Shown here piece after piece: positions 1-6,314 of a DNA stretch of 9,378 bases; positions within the stretch are counted from its first letter, which is position 1, and each line of letters opens with the position of its first letter. The translations under genes were made by a program, and so were the position numbers. The notes beneath the pieces were generated by a model. It did no database searches, was not told the DNA's origin, and saw only the letters and a list, made by a program, of their open reading frames with translations. The DNA is from an uncultured Collinsella sp. (GTDB taxonomy: Bacteria > Actinomycetota > Coriobacteriia > Coriobacteriales > Coriobacteriaceae). The stretch covers positions 1 through 9,378 of the forward strand of contig USTC01000023.1 of the NCBI GenBank assembly GCA_900557505.1. Direction: 5' to 3'.

Positions 1-979
1 CCGGATCCTCGCTGATGTCGCCCATGAGCCCCTGCAGCGAGCCGTACTCGTCGACGATCTTCTCGGCCACGCCGTCGCGCACGACGGACACACGCGAAAG
101 CGTGCGCAGGCCCAGCGGCGTCATGACGGAGTCCTCGTCCAGGTCGTCATAGCCCAGAACTGCCGCCACGTGTTGCGGGTCGGACAGGTCCTTAGGTGTC
201 ATGCGAGCGAGCTCGGCGCGAATCTTCTCGGCGTTTGCCTCGGAGGAATCGCTCGCGTAGTCGCGGATCATCAGGTCGTATTCGGTATCCATGCTGGAGC
301 CCGCGAGCTGCTCGAGCTGCATCTGCACGAGCTTGCCCTGGTTGCCCAGCTTGACAATGCAATCCTTAAGCTCAGTCTTTGCCTGCTGCATGATCTCGAA
401 GCTCGAGAAAATACCGGTAATGTCGGCGAGCGTAACGTAGTCGTCGAGCTCGAGGGCCGTCAGGCGCAGCAGGGAGCGATCGAGCGACTGACGGGTAGTC
501 TGGAGCGTGGCGACGAGCTGGTTGACCGAGCTCATGATGGTGGTGACAGGCTGAATCTCGTAGCTCTTACCGTGAACGTACACGTTGACGACGGCACGAC
601 GGGCCGAGACCGAGATCACGATGGCATCGGTGAGCACCGACATGCGAGCGGCGGTGCGGTGACGCATGCCCGTCTCACTCGTGGCAAGCGAGGGATCGGG
701 ATTGAGGTGGAAGTTGGCGCGCAGGATCTGGGTGAGGTCGCCATCGATAACGATAGCGCCGTCCATCTTGGAAAGCTCGAACAGGCGGTTCGAGGTGAAC
801 GAAATATTGAGCGGGAAGCCGTCGTTACCGGCAGCGAGCACGTTTTCGGTGTCGCCGACGCAGATAAGGGCGCCCAGGTGACCGGCGATGATCATGTCGA
901 GGGCGGTGCGGATCGGCTGACCAGGTGCCGTCAGGCGGATGGCCTGTTCCATACGCTTTTGCAGCTCGTTCTTATCCAA
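1..979 (-). CDS. disA: DNA integrity scanning diadenylate cyclase DisA (3' end cut by window edge)
   Basis: DisA joins two ATP molecules into the second messenger c-di-AMP; in characterised relatives it forms an octamer that scans DNA and slows synthesis at branched structures. The visible 326 residues start MDKNELQKRM. The DAC domain covers about residues 1-140 and has both signature motifs, DGA (73-75, context KMDGAIVIDG) and RHRTA (106-110, context ETGMRHRTAAR). A helical linker follows (about 145-290). The helix-hairpin-helix DNA-binding domain begins near 303 (IVDEYGSLQGLM) and is cut off; family members are about 350-360 residues, so roughly 30 are missing. The start is TTG at 979: a stop lies upstream in frame, no ATG or GTG lies between, and GGGAGCG sits about 7 nt upstream. 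It is divergent from mntP. The long opposite-strand frame at 170-1009 is a shadow. No convincing promoter was found. Identification is very secure. Confidence 0.96.
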   Translation of the reverse strand, partial: MDKNELQKRMEQAIRLTAPGQPIRTALDMIIAGHLGALICVGDTENVLAAGNDGFPLNISFTSNRLFELSKMDGAIVIDGDLTQILRANFHLNPDPSLATSETGMRHRTAARMSVLTDAIVISVSARRAVVNVYVHGKSYEIQPVTTIMSSVNQLVATLQTTRQSLDRSLLRLTALELDDYVTLADITGIFSSFEIMQQAKTELKDCIVKLGNQGKLVQMQLEQLAGSSMDTEYDLMIRDYASDSSEANAEKIRAELARMTPKDLSDPQHVAAVLGYDDLDEDSVMTPLGLRTLSRVSVVRDGVAEKIVDEYGSLQGLMGDISEDP

Positions 980-1042
980 GGCATCGCTCCCATCGTATAC
1001 GCTCCATAAACGCTAAATAGTTTCTCACGGTTTGTCCCTGCG

Positions 1043-1071
1043 TTGCTTGCGAAATCCGATGCTTACAGAAT
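1043..1071 (+). promoter_or_regulatory. possible mntP promoter
   Basis: TTGCTT (1043-1048) and CAGAAT (1066-1071) are separated by 17 bases, a sigma-70-like arrangement with imperfect hexamers. Transcription from here would give mntP a leader of roughly 120 nt, long enough for the structured element described next. A TTGACT at 1114-1119 is a better -35 hexamer but has no -10 at proper spacing. Weak evidence. Confidence 0.25.
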
Positions 1072-1139
1072 GAGCGAACACAGCTTAGGTAGCTCATTTG
1101 GGACGGGGTTCTTTTGACTGCTCATGTGGTAGCATCGGG

Positions 1140-1195
1140 TCTCATATTAATGAGGGAGTAGTCGCGTAATCGGGCTCGCCCGCAGAGAGGGAGCC
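1140..1195 (+). promoter_or_regulatory. structured mntP leader; candidate short yybP-ykoY-like Mn2+ riboswitch
   Basis: Three elements lie just before mntP. The first is a small hairpin, CTCAT (1141-1145) with ATGAG (1150-1154). The second is GGGAGTAG (1154-1161), which matches most of the GGGGAGUAG core of the yybP-ykoY manganese riboswitch, a class known to control mntP; the nearby CGTAAT resembles, but does not match, the conserved CGUCAAU element. The third is CGGGCTCGCCCG (1171-1182), which can form a tight hairpin. GGCTC (1173-1177) can pair instead with GAGCC (1191-1195), which overlaps the Shine-Dalgarno GAGGGAG (1187-1193). The two pairings exclude each other, as expected for translational control. 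The element is much shorter than a normal yybP-ykoY RNA and lacks its long helices, so the class assignment is tentative; the alternative pairing itself is directly visible. Confidence 0.4.
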
Positions 1196-1200
1196 AGACT

Positions 1201-1785
1201 ATGGGACTCGCAGAGCTCGTGTTGCTCGCCGTTGGCCTTTCGATGGACGCCTTTGCCGTTTCCATCTGCAAGGGCCTTGGCATGAAGAAAATCAACCTTA
1301 AAGTCGCCGTAGTGCTCGGCCTGTTCTTTGGCGGCTTTCAGGCCGGCATGCCCGTAATCGGATGGGCGCTCGGCAGTCAATTCATGGGCATCATCGGACC
1401 CATCGACCATTGGATCGCCTTTATCCTTTTGGCCTTTATCGGCGGCAAAATGCTGTGGGAAGCCTTTTCCGAAGACGAAGATGAGAACGAAGGCGACGAC
1501 AAGGATGCCGAAAAGATTGACCTGGTAGAATACCTGATCCTCGCCATCGCCACCTCAATCGACGCCCTAGCCGTGGGCATCTCGTTTGCGGCGCTCTCGG
1601 TTGACATCGTTCCCGCTGTATCGCTTATCGGCGTCACAACGTTTATCTTCTCCGTCGCCGGCGTAGCAATCGGCCACACCTTTGGCGCGCGCTACGAAAA
1701 ACCCGCCACCATCGTGGGTGGCGTCGTGCTCATCCTCATCGGGCTTAAGATCCTGCTTGAGCATCTGGGGATTTTGGCGCTGTAA
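1201..1785 (+). CDS. mntP: manganese efflux pump MntP
   Basis: MntP (DUF204/YebN family) exports Mn2+ across the cytoplasmic membrane and protects against manganese excess. The 194-residue length is close to the family norm. Six hydrophobic segments are visible, roughly residues 4-22, 34-56, 70-88, 108-130, 136-160 and 168-190. The two family repeats each carry the conserved aspartate motif: SMDAFAVS (D16) and SIDALAVGIS (D121). The loop between helices 3 and 4 (90-105) is extremely acidic, with EDEDENEGDD at its core. ATG at 1201 is preceded by GAGGGAG with 7 nt spacing, which decides the start. The gene is divergent from disA and ends 128 bp before hipB, whose upstream operator separates it from that operon. 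Regulation by manganese through the leader is inferred from the family and the leader motif. Annotation is secure. Confidence 0.95.
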   Translation: MGLAELVLLAVGLSMDAFAVSICKGLGMKKINLKVAVVLGLFFGGFQAGMPVIGWALGSQFMGIIGPIDHWIAFILLAFIGGKMLWEAFSEDEDENEGDDKDAEKIDLVEYLILAIATSIDALAVGISFAALSVDIVPAVSLIGVTTFIFSVAGVAIGHTFGARYEKPATIVGGVVLILIGLKILLEHLGILAL

Positions 1786-1802
1786 CGCCAAACATAATCG
1801 CT

Positions 1803-1842
1803 CAAAACTCAACGCCAGCACAAGGCCTCATGCAGAGTTTTG
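1803..1842 (+). terminator. possible mntP terminator hairpin
   Basis: CAAAACTC (1803-1810) is exactly complementary to GAGTTTTG (1835-1842), with an inner GCC/GGC pairing in the 24-nt loop, 18 nt past the mntP stop. The bases after it (CATAATGCCTTTT) hold only a short T run. The right arm is also part of an operator-like copy upstream of hipB, so the repeat may serve regulation rather than termination. Confidence 0.3.
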
Positions 1843-1900
1843 CATAATGCCTTTTCGTGCAGACTTTTGCATGTCATACTAATATGCAAAAGTCTGCACG
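1831..1900 (+). promoter_or_regulatory. hipBA operator/promoter region with repeated palindromic sites
   Basis: A perfect 17-bp inverted repeat is present: CGTGCAGACTTTTGCAT (1856-1872) and its exact reverse complement (1884-1900), separated by 11 bp. A third copy of the core, TGCAGAGTTTTGCAT (1831-1845), differs from TGCAGACTTTTGCAT (1858-1872) at one base. Each copy contains TGCA-N6-TGCA, itself a small dyad. HipB-type antitoxins bind several dyad operators over their own promoter, so this is the expected autoregulatory site. The 11-bp gap (GTCATACTAAT) would hold the -10 element (CATACT or the overlapping TAATAT); no clear -35 accompanies it. The repeat ends 3 bp before the hipB ribosome binding site. 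Confidence 0.7.
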
Positions 1901-1913
1901 TTAGGAGATCGCC

Positions 1914-2384
1914 GTGGATACCCTTCCCATCGCCACACCGCGCCAAGCTGGCATCTATGTGCGCCAGGCACGCGAGGCTCAGGGTCTCACCCGTGCCGCC
2001 CTCGCTAAAAAAGCCGGTGTTTCGGAGCGCCTGCTCGCATCGCTCGAACTAGGAGACGCCACCGGCATTCGACTCGACAAGCTGCTGACGATTTTCAATG
2101 CTCTTGGACTGGCACTCGCCGCTCAAGGGGATATCGGCGAAGCGAAAAACGAGCGACCAGTCGACGCCCCGCATGCCAATCCGCTGCCTCGCAGCATCCC
2201 CAGGCGCCATCACACTCAACGTCCTCATCATCGCAACCGTCGTAGTACCCCCATTCCGGCTCTTGCAGATGCCCCCTTTACATCCGCACTCTACGACGAG
2301 GTCTTCGCCGATTTCGCCATATCCAATCTCGGAGTCTCGATTGCCGCAAACGTATCTAACCAAACCAAGCCCGAAGGGAAATAG
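1914..2384 (+). CDS. hipB: HipB-like helix-turn-helix antitoxin / transcriptional repressor
   Basis: This is probably the antitoxin partner and autorepressor of the adjacent HipA kinase. Residues 10-70 form a Cro/CI-type (XRE) helix-turn-helix: RQAREAQGLTRAALAKKAGV then SERLLASLELGD, followed by LDKLLTIFNALGLALA, the usual HipB layout. Beyond residue 75 the protein differs from short HipB proteins. A Pro/Arg/His-rich stretch (about 84-112, including RRHHTQRPHHRNRR) leads to a 40-residue tail containing ALYDEVFADFAISNLG that may contact HipA. The start is GTG at 1914, chosen because AGGAGA (1903-1908) sits 5 nt upstream and the HTH begins soon after. The stop is 3 bp before hipA, so the two are co-transcribed. 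The basic linker could be a degraded or locally frameshifted stretch, but the frame is open on both sides. The HTH call is secure; the HipB role rests on the neighbour. Confidence 0.85.
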   Translation: MDTLPIATPRQAGIYVRQAREAQGLTRAALAKKAGVSERLLASLELGDATGIRLDKLLTIFNALGLALAAQGDIGEAKNERPVDAPHANPLPRSIPRRHHTQRPHHRNRRSTPIPALADAPFTSALYDEVFADFAISNLGVSIAANVSNQTKPEGK

Positions 2385-2387
2385 CCA

Positions 2388-3692
2388 ATGGCCAGAACAT
2401 CACTTCGGACCATTATTTGCGGCGTACCTGCGGGAACGCTCACGCAAGATGAGAACGGTCTTATCAGCTTTACCTACGATCATGACTATGACGGGCCAGC
2501 CCTATCGACCAACATACCCGTATCGAATCGCACATACGGAAAACAGGTCATGAATCCGTACCTGTTTGGCCTCCTACCCGACAGCGAGGACCAACGAAAA
2601 GCGATTGCCACCGAATTCGACGTTAGGCCCAACAATCCCGTTGCGTTGCTCAGCCATATCGGACTCGACTGTCCGGGCGGAGTGCAGTTTTGTGCCGAAG
2701 AAGATGCCGACGCCGTCCTGCATCGCGCCGGCGAATACCGCCCTATAGACGACCACGAAATTGCTCTCCGTCTCAAGTCGATCAGAGATGACCGCGATGC
2801 ATCGTGGATGGGTCTAGATGAAAGTTGGTCACTTGGAGGCAATCAGGGCAAGTTCGCGCTCGCGTTCATAAACGGCCGCTGGTGCGAATGCATGGGCTCC
2901 TCGCCCACGACGCATATTTTCAAAAATGGCGTTATCGGATTTAAACTCGAGGCTCTGAATGAGTTTGTCTGCATGAAAAGCGCCCAGCGCGCCGGCATCG
3001 CAACGGCAAACGTCGAATATCGTATGTTTGAGGACGAACCTGCCCTCATTGTTGAGCGCTATGACCGCTTGAAAGTCGAAGACGGAACGATCAGGCGCCT
3101 ACATCAAGAAGACCTCTGTCAGGCACTTGGGGTGATGCCCTCCCAAAAGTACACGGCAGACGGCGGCCCGACCACCCGCGACATTCAAGAGCTCCTCGTA
3201 AATACGAGCCACCATCAACTTAACCTATATCTGTTTACGCAGATACTGTTCTTCAACGCCATTATCGGCGCACCGGATGCGCATGCGAAAAACTATTCCC
3301 TGCTCCTTGGAAACGACGGCGCAGCCATGATGGCTCGAATGTACGATGTCGCGTCGGGTTTGGCGTATGAGCGCATGCGCCGCCGGGCGCGCCTTGCCAT
3401 GAGCGTTGGCGGCGAAAATCGTGTGGGGCGCATCGGTCCAGGCGCTATCCGCCGATACCACGGTATGGGAGATCCCGCGCTGGAAGCGACGCTCACCGAT
3501 GCCGGGCTATCCGAGAAGTTTTGCTTTGCGACCATGATGGACCTCGCCTACGAGGTACCCATTTGCATGGAAGAGGTCATGGACGAATACGCCGACCTAC
3601 CCGGCATGGCGGACCTGCGCGAGCATATGCTCGGCCCCGTCCGCGAAAACTGCCAGCGCACCCTCGACCTCATCAGGGCGGATATGGACTAG
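2388..3692 (+). CDS. hipA: HipA-family serine/threonine kinase toxin
   Basis: HipA toxins phosphorylate a translation component (glutamyl-tRNA synthetase in E. coli), causing growth arrest and persistence; the target here is unknown. The 434-residue length matches E. coli HipA. The N-terminal subdomain (about 1-110) contains NPYLFGLLPD and the CPGGVQF segment. The glycine-rich ATP loop is SLGGNQGKFAL (148-158), whose S148 aligns with the autophosphorylated S150 of E. coli HipA. Further motifs are ALIVERYDR (219-227), LHQEDLCQALG (238-248), the catalytic GAPDAHAKN (294-302, D297 and N302) and the metal-binding MYD (D320). All kinase residues look intact, so the toxin is probably active. ATG at 2388 follows the hipB stop by 3 bp, and its ribosome site (AAGGGAA) lies inside the end of hipB, which suggests translational coupling. 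It is convergent with pepD. Confidence 0.93.
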   Translation: MARTSLRTIICGVPAGTLTQDENGLISFTYDHDYDGPALSTNIPVSNRTYGKQVMNPYLFGLLPDSEDQRKAIATEFDVRPNNPVALLSHIGLDCPGGVQFCAEEDADAVLHRAGEYRPIDDHEIALRLKSIRDDRDASWMGLDESWSLGGNQGKFALAFINGRWCECMGSSPTTHIFKNGVIGFKLEALNEFVCMKSAQRAGIATANVEYRMFEDEPALIVERYDRLKVEDGTIRRLHQEDLCQALGVMPSQKYTADGGPTTRDIQELLVNTSHHQLNLYLFTQILFFNAIIGAPDAHAKNYSLLLGNDGAAMMARMYDVASGLAYERMRRRARLAMSVGGENRVGRIGPGAIRRYHGMGDPALEATLTDAGLSEKFCFATMMDLAYEVPICMEEVMDEYADLPGMADLREHMLGPVRENCQRTLDLIRADMD

Positions 3693-3723
3693 ACGCCAAT
3701 CAATTTCCCATTTCTTAAAAGAA

Positions 3724-3764
3724 GAGAGGGGGCACCTGTCGCAAAAGACCGGGTGTCCCCTCTC
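3724..3764. terminator. bidirectional terminator between hipA and pepD
   Basis: GAGAGGGGGCACC (3724-3736) pairs with the segment ending CCCCTCTC (3764), giving about 13 bp with one G-U pair and a further GTC/GAC pairing in the loop. On the minus strand the hairpin is followed by TTCTTTTAAG, a fair U-rich tail for pepD. On the plus strand, for hipA, the tail is poor. Its position between two convergent genes fits a shared terminator. Confidence 0.7.
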
Positions 3765-3782
3765 GTAATGTCATTTGCAATC

Positions 3783-3813
3783 CGCTAGCACGTGACTCGG
3801 ACTGCTGCTAGCG
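3783..3813. repeat. 8-bp perfect inverted repeat just past pepD
   Basis: CGCTAGCA (3783-3790) and TGCTAGCG (3806-3813) are exact reverse complements 15 bp apart, starting 6 bp beyond the pepD stop. In the pepD transcript they would form a hairpin ahead of the main terminator, perhaps protecting the 3' end. There is no U tract next to it. Confidence 0.4.
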
Positions 3814-3819
3814 CAACCT

Positions 3820-5277
3820 TTATGCAGCGAGGCGCTTGAGGACGTCGATGAGCAGCTCGTAGAAGCGCTCGGCAGAAGCGAGCTCCATGCTCTCGTCCGG
3901 GGTGTGGACATCGGAGAGCGTCGGGCCCACGGCGATGGCGTCCAGGCCGTGCAGGGCCTCGGCAAACAGGCCGCACTCAAGGCCGGCGTGAATGGACTCG
4001 ATGCGCAGCTCGGAGCCAAAGAGCTCGCGATAGCTCTCGACGAAGACGTCGCGAACCGGCGAATGCTCGGCATAGCTCCAGCCGGGATACTCGAACTCAA
4101 ACTTGGCGTCGAAGCCCAAGACATCGGCCAGCGTCTGCAGGCGGTCCTTGAACTCGTTCTGCAGCGAGGTGATCGAGGAGCGCGGAGACAGCATGATCTT
4201 GACCTGGTCGTCAGAGGTGGCAACCACACCGATGTTGGAGGAAACCTCGACGGAGCCGTCGGTGGCGACGTTGCGGCGAATCACACCGTTGGGGGCAAGA
4301 CGCAGGGCGCGGATGAGGGCAAGCGCGGACTTCTGGTCCATGGCCTCGACCTCGGCGTCGTCGGCAATCTCGACGGTGCAGGTAAAGCCGGGGTCGAAGA
4401 CCTCGAGCTCGGCAGTGACGTCGGCGATGATGCCCTTTGTGATCTCGGCCGCTGCCTCGGCGGCAGCGTGGTCGGCGTAGACCAGAACAGCCTTGCACTC
4501 ACGGTTGATGGCGTTGTCCTTAGTGCCGCCGTTAAAGCTGACGACGGCGGGCTCGCCGGCTACCATCAAGCGGTCGATGATGCGGGCCATGATGAGGTTG
4601 CCGTTGCCGCGCTCCAGGTGGATGTCGGCGCCGGAGTGACCACCCAGCAGGCCAGAGATCTCGAGCGTAAGGGTGCTGCCGGTCTTGTGCTCGCGCACGA
4701 TCGGGCAGGTGTAGGTAACGACGACACCGCCGGCGCAGCTGACGGTGGCCACGCCCTCCTCCTCGGAATCGAGGTTGATCATGGTGCGGGCGCTAATCTG
4801 GGACTTGTCGAGCGTCTCGGCGCCAACCAGGCCAGTCTCCTCGTCGGTGGTGAACACGCACTCGAGGGCCGGATGAGCAATCGAATCGTCGTTGAGCACG
4901 GTGAGCATTAGAGCGACGGCGATACCGTTGTCGGCGCCCAGCGTGGTGCCGTTAGCGGTGAGGACGCCGTCCTTGACGACCAGGTCGATACCGTCGGTCG
5001 CAAAGTCGTGCTCAACGGAGCCCAACTTGTCGCACACCATGTCGATATGGCCCTGCAACATCACGGCCGGGGCATTCTCGGCGCCGGCAGAAGCGGGCTT
5101 GCGAATGATGACGTTGTAGACCTCGTCCTGATACACGTCGAGGCCGCGGTCCTTGGCAAACGCAACCAGGAAATCGCTGATGCCCTTCTCGTTGCCAGAC
5201 CCACGGGGGATCGCGCTGATCTCCTCAAAGAAATGGAACAGCTGGGCGGGCTCGTAACCGGTGATCTTGTAGTCCAT
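3820..5277 (-). CDS. pepD: aminoacyl-histidine (cytosol non-specific) dipeptidase PepD, M20 family
   Basis: PepD is a cytoplasmic di-metal peptidase that hydrolyses Xaa-His and many other dipeptides during peptide recycling. The product of 485 residues has the length of E. coli PepD. All expected metal and catalytic residues are visible: QGHIDM (H77, D79), LGADNG (D116), TTDEETG (catalytic E146 and metal E147), INLDSEEEG (D170) and a late DVHTPDE (H458). The lid-domain motif GGHSGADIHLERGNGN (212-227) and HAGLECGLF (430-438) are also typical. The frame is open further upstream to 5382, but ATG at 5277 is chosen: AAGGAGG lies just before it, and MDYKITGYEP is where homology normally begins. 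The gene appears monocistronic, with its own promoter and a terminator shared with hipA. Confidence 0.95.
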   Translation of the reverse strand: MDYKITGYEPAQLFHFFEEISAIPRGSGNEKGISDFLVAFAKDRGLDVYQDEVYNVIIRKPASAGAENAPAVMLQGHIDMVCDKLGSVEHDFATDGIDLVVKDGVLTANGTTLGADNGIAVALMLTVLNDDSIAHPALECVFTTDEETGLVGAETLDKSQISARTMINLDSEEEGVATVSCAGGVVVTYTCPIVREHKTGSTLTLEISGLLGGHSGADIHLERGNGNLIMARIIDRLMVAGEPAVVSFNGGTKDNAINRECKAVLVYADHAAAEAAAEITKGIIADVTAELEVFDPGFTCTVEIADDAEVEAMDQKSALALIRALRLAPNGVIRRNVATDGSVEVSSNIGVVATSDDQVKIMLSPRSSITSLQNEFKDRLQTLADVLGFDAKFEFEYPGWSYAEHSPVRDVFVESYRELFGSELRIESIHAGLECGLFAEALHGLDAIAVGPTLSDVHTPDESMELASAERFYELLIDVLKRLAA

Positions 5278-5321
5278 AGTGCCTCCTTGGCGCAACTGGT
5301 TAGACAGTAAGACATGCGACT

Positions 5322-5350
5322 TGTATATTCCCAGACTTTGCGTGCATAAA
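5322..5350 (-). promoter_or_regulatory. candidate pepD promoter
   Basis: On the minus strand TTTATG (5350-5345) and TATACA (5327-5322) are separated by exactly 17 bases, about 45 nt upstream of the pepD start. The -10 matches four of six consensus bases and the -35 is weak. A 7-bp inverted repeat, ACTGGTT (5295-5301) and AACCAGT (5349-5355), flanks this promoter and could be an operator, though a repeat of this length may be chance. Confidence 0.4.
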
Positions 5351-5425
5351 CCAGTCGAAAACGCCGAGCGCTCTCGCATCATCGGCTAACGGTGAGGAAA
5401 CGTCACTTTATCAAGATGGAGCAGG

Positions 5426-5947
5426 CTAGATGGACAGGGCAGATGAGCTGTTGACCTCTCCAACCAACCTCAACGCCTTTTCAACGTTAATGCATACACC
5501 ATTGGTATGTTTAATGAGATTTTTATCCTCGGTCACCACGTAATCGGCATCGATACGATTGGCGACGCCCAACATCAGGTCGTCCTCGAAGTCGTTGTGA
5601 TGATACTTGAACACAAAGGAGTCGAAGACCTCGTCTGCACCGACCGGCGCGATGAGGGCGAGCTCGCGCATCTGCCGAACGCATGCCCAGGCCGTTTCGT
5701 CCGCCGCCGCAATGGCGTTATCGCTCAGCGAACCATTCTTCCTTCGGCACTCCCTCTTAATCGCCGCCGAGACAAGATACGAGACATCTTTGACCGAAAG
5801 AGACGAGGCAAACAGGGCAATCTGCTCCGAGACATCGGCAATCTCGATCAGATGGACGACGTTTGCCGTACGGTCAGACCTACCAGAAAAATAATCCATC
5901 CATACATTGGTATCGATGAGCAACTTGAGGATTCCGCCCGCACTCAT
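5426..5947 (-). CDS. PIN-domain toxin of a type II toxin-antitoxin pair
   Basis: PIN-domain toxins are Mg2+/Mn2+-dependent ribonucleases, many cutting tRNA or other RNAs to stop translation. The 173-residue protein begins with the diagnostic LLIDTNVWMDYFSG (catalytic D12 in DTN). Other acidic positions are in NDFEDDLMLGVANR (D122/D123) and ADYVVTEDKNL (D141), giving the PIN order of acidic residues at the start, late middle and end. The start is ATG at 5947, which overlaps the antitoxin stop as ATGA; a GTG 12 bp upstream is also in frame but is less likely. The overlap implies coupled translation with the antitoxin. Family membership is secure; the RNA target and exact subfamily cannot be told from sequence alone. 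Being somewhat longer than typical VapC (about 130-140), it belongs to the larger PIN toxins. Confidence 0.87.
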   Translation of the reverse strand: MSAGGILKLLIDTNVWMDYFSGRSDRTANVVHLIEIADVSEQIALFASSLSVKDVSYLVSAAIKRECRRKNGSLSDNAIAAADETAWACVRQMRELALIAPVGADEVFDSFVFKYHHNDFEDDLMLGVANRIDADYVVTEDKNLIKHTNGVCINVEKALRLVGEVNSSSALSI

Positions 5948-6303
5948 AGCTCCACCCACTCGGGATAGCGATCGGCCATGGCTTCCTCATAGAGGTCGTC
6001 GTAGTCACCCGAGAACTCAGGGATGGGGATGCCGTATTTGAGGCACGAATCGCGAATGATATGGCTACCCTGTGCTGCTCTTGATTCCACGAATCGCTGG
6101 TTCGCCTCGTCGGAGAGAATCTCTGCGCTCCCCTCCTTTGAAGGCATGCGTTCGTTGATGACCAGATATTCCCAAAGCGCCCGAACAGCCTGCGACGGCG
6201 TCATGCCGATATGGGCAAGCACGGTATCTCCCGCTTCTTTGAGCTGGCGATCTATGCGCACGTTCATCTGAACTGGCCGCGTATCGAGTATTGACGTAGG
6301 CAT
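5944..6303 (-). CDS. RelB/DinJ-like ribbon-helix-helix antitoxin
   Basis: This is probably the antitoxin that neutralises the downstream PIN protein and represses its own operon. The 119-residue product has a ribbon-helix-helix domain at about 11-47: VQMNVRIDRQLKEAGDTVL supplies the strand and first helix, and HIGMTPSQAVRALWEYL is the RelB/DinJ signature helix pair. The C-terminal half (60-119, including EFSGDYDDLYEEAMADRYPEW) is acidic and likely wraps the toxin. The frame is open to 6363, but ATG at 6303 is chosen because AAAGGAG lies 5 nt before it and RHH homology starts close behind; the longer frame would run through the promoter. The stop overlaps the toxin start by 4 nt. A RelB-type antitoxin with a PIN toxin is a recognised mixed pairing, less common than RelB-RelE or VapB-VapC. 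Confidence 0.87.
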   Translation of the reverse strand: MPTSILDTRPVQMNVRIDRQLKEAGDTVLAHIGMTPSQAVRALWEYLVINERMPSKEGSAEILSDEANQRFVESRAAQGSHIIRDSCLKYGIPIPEFSGDYDDLYEEAMADRYPEWVEL

Positions 6304-6314
6304 ATCAGCTCCTT

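Noticed and set aside
170..1009. 279-residue open frame on the plus strand
   Set aside because: It is antisense to disA, whose minus-strand translation carries DGA and RHRTA motifs. The plus frame has no recognisable domain and is a GC-bias shadow.
1856..1900. Perfect inverted repeat as an mntP terminator
   Set aside because: No T tract follows either arm, and the repeated copies directly before hipB fit an operator better.
1831..1900. CRISPR-like repeat array
   Set aside because: Only three short, partly inverted copies with unequal spacing; no regular spacers and no cas genes.
2098..2553. 151-residue plus-strand frame overlapping hipB and hipA
   Set aside because: It crosses the hipB-hipA junction in another frame with no domain; the HTH and HipA motifs are in the called frames.
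3904..4911. 335-residue open frame on the plus strand
   Set aside because: Antisense to pepD, which shows all M20 metal ligands. The Gly/Asp/Val-rich plus-strand product is typical of a shadow frame.
5278..5382. 35-residue N-terminal extension of PepD
   Set aside because: The AAGGAGG site immediately before ATG 5277 and the start of family homology at MDYKITGYEP favour the shorter protein; the candidate promoter lies inside the extension.
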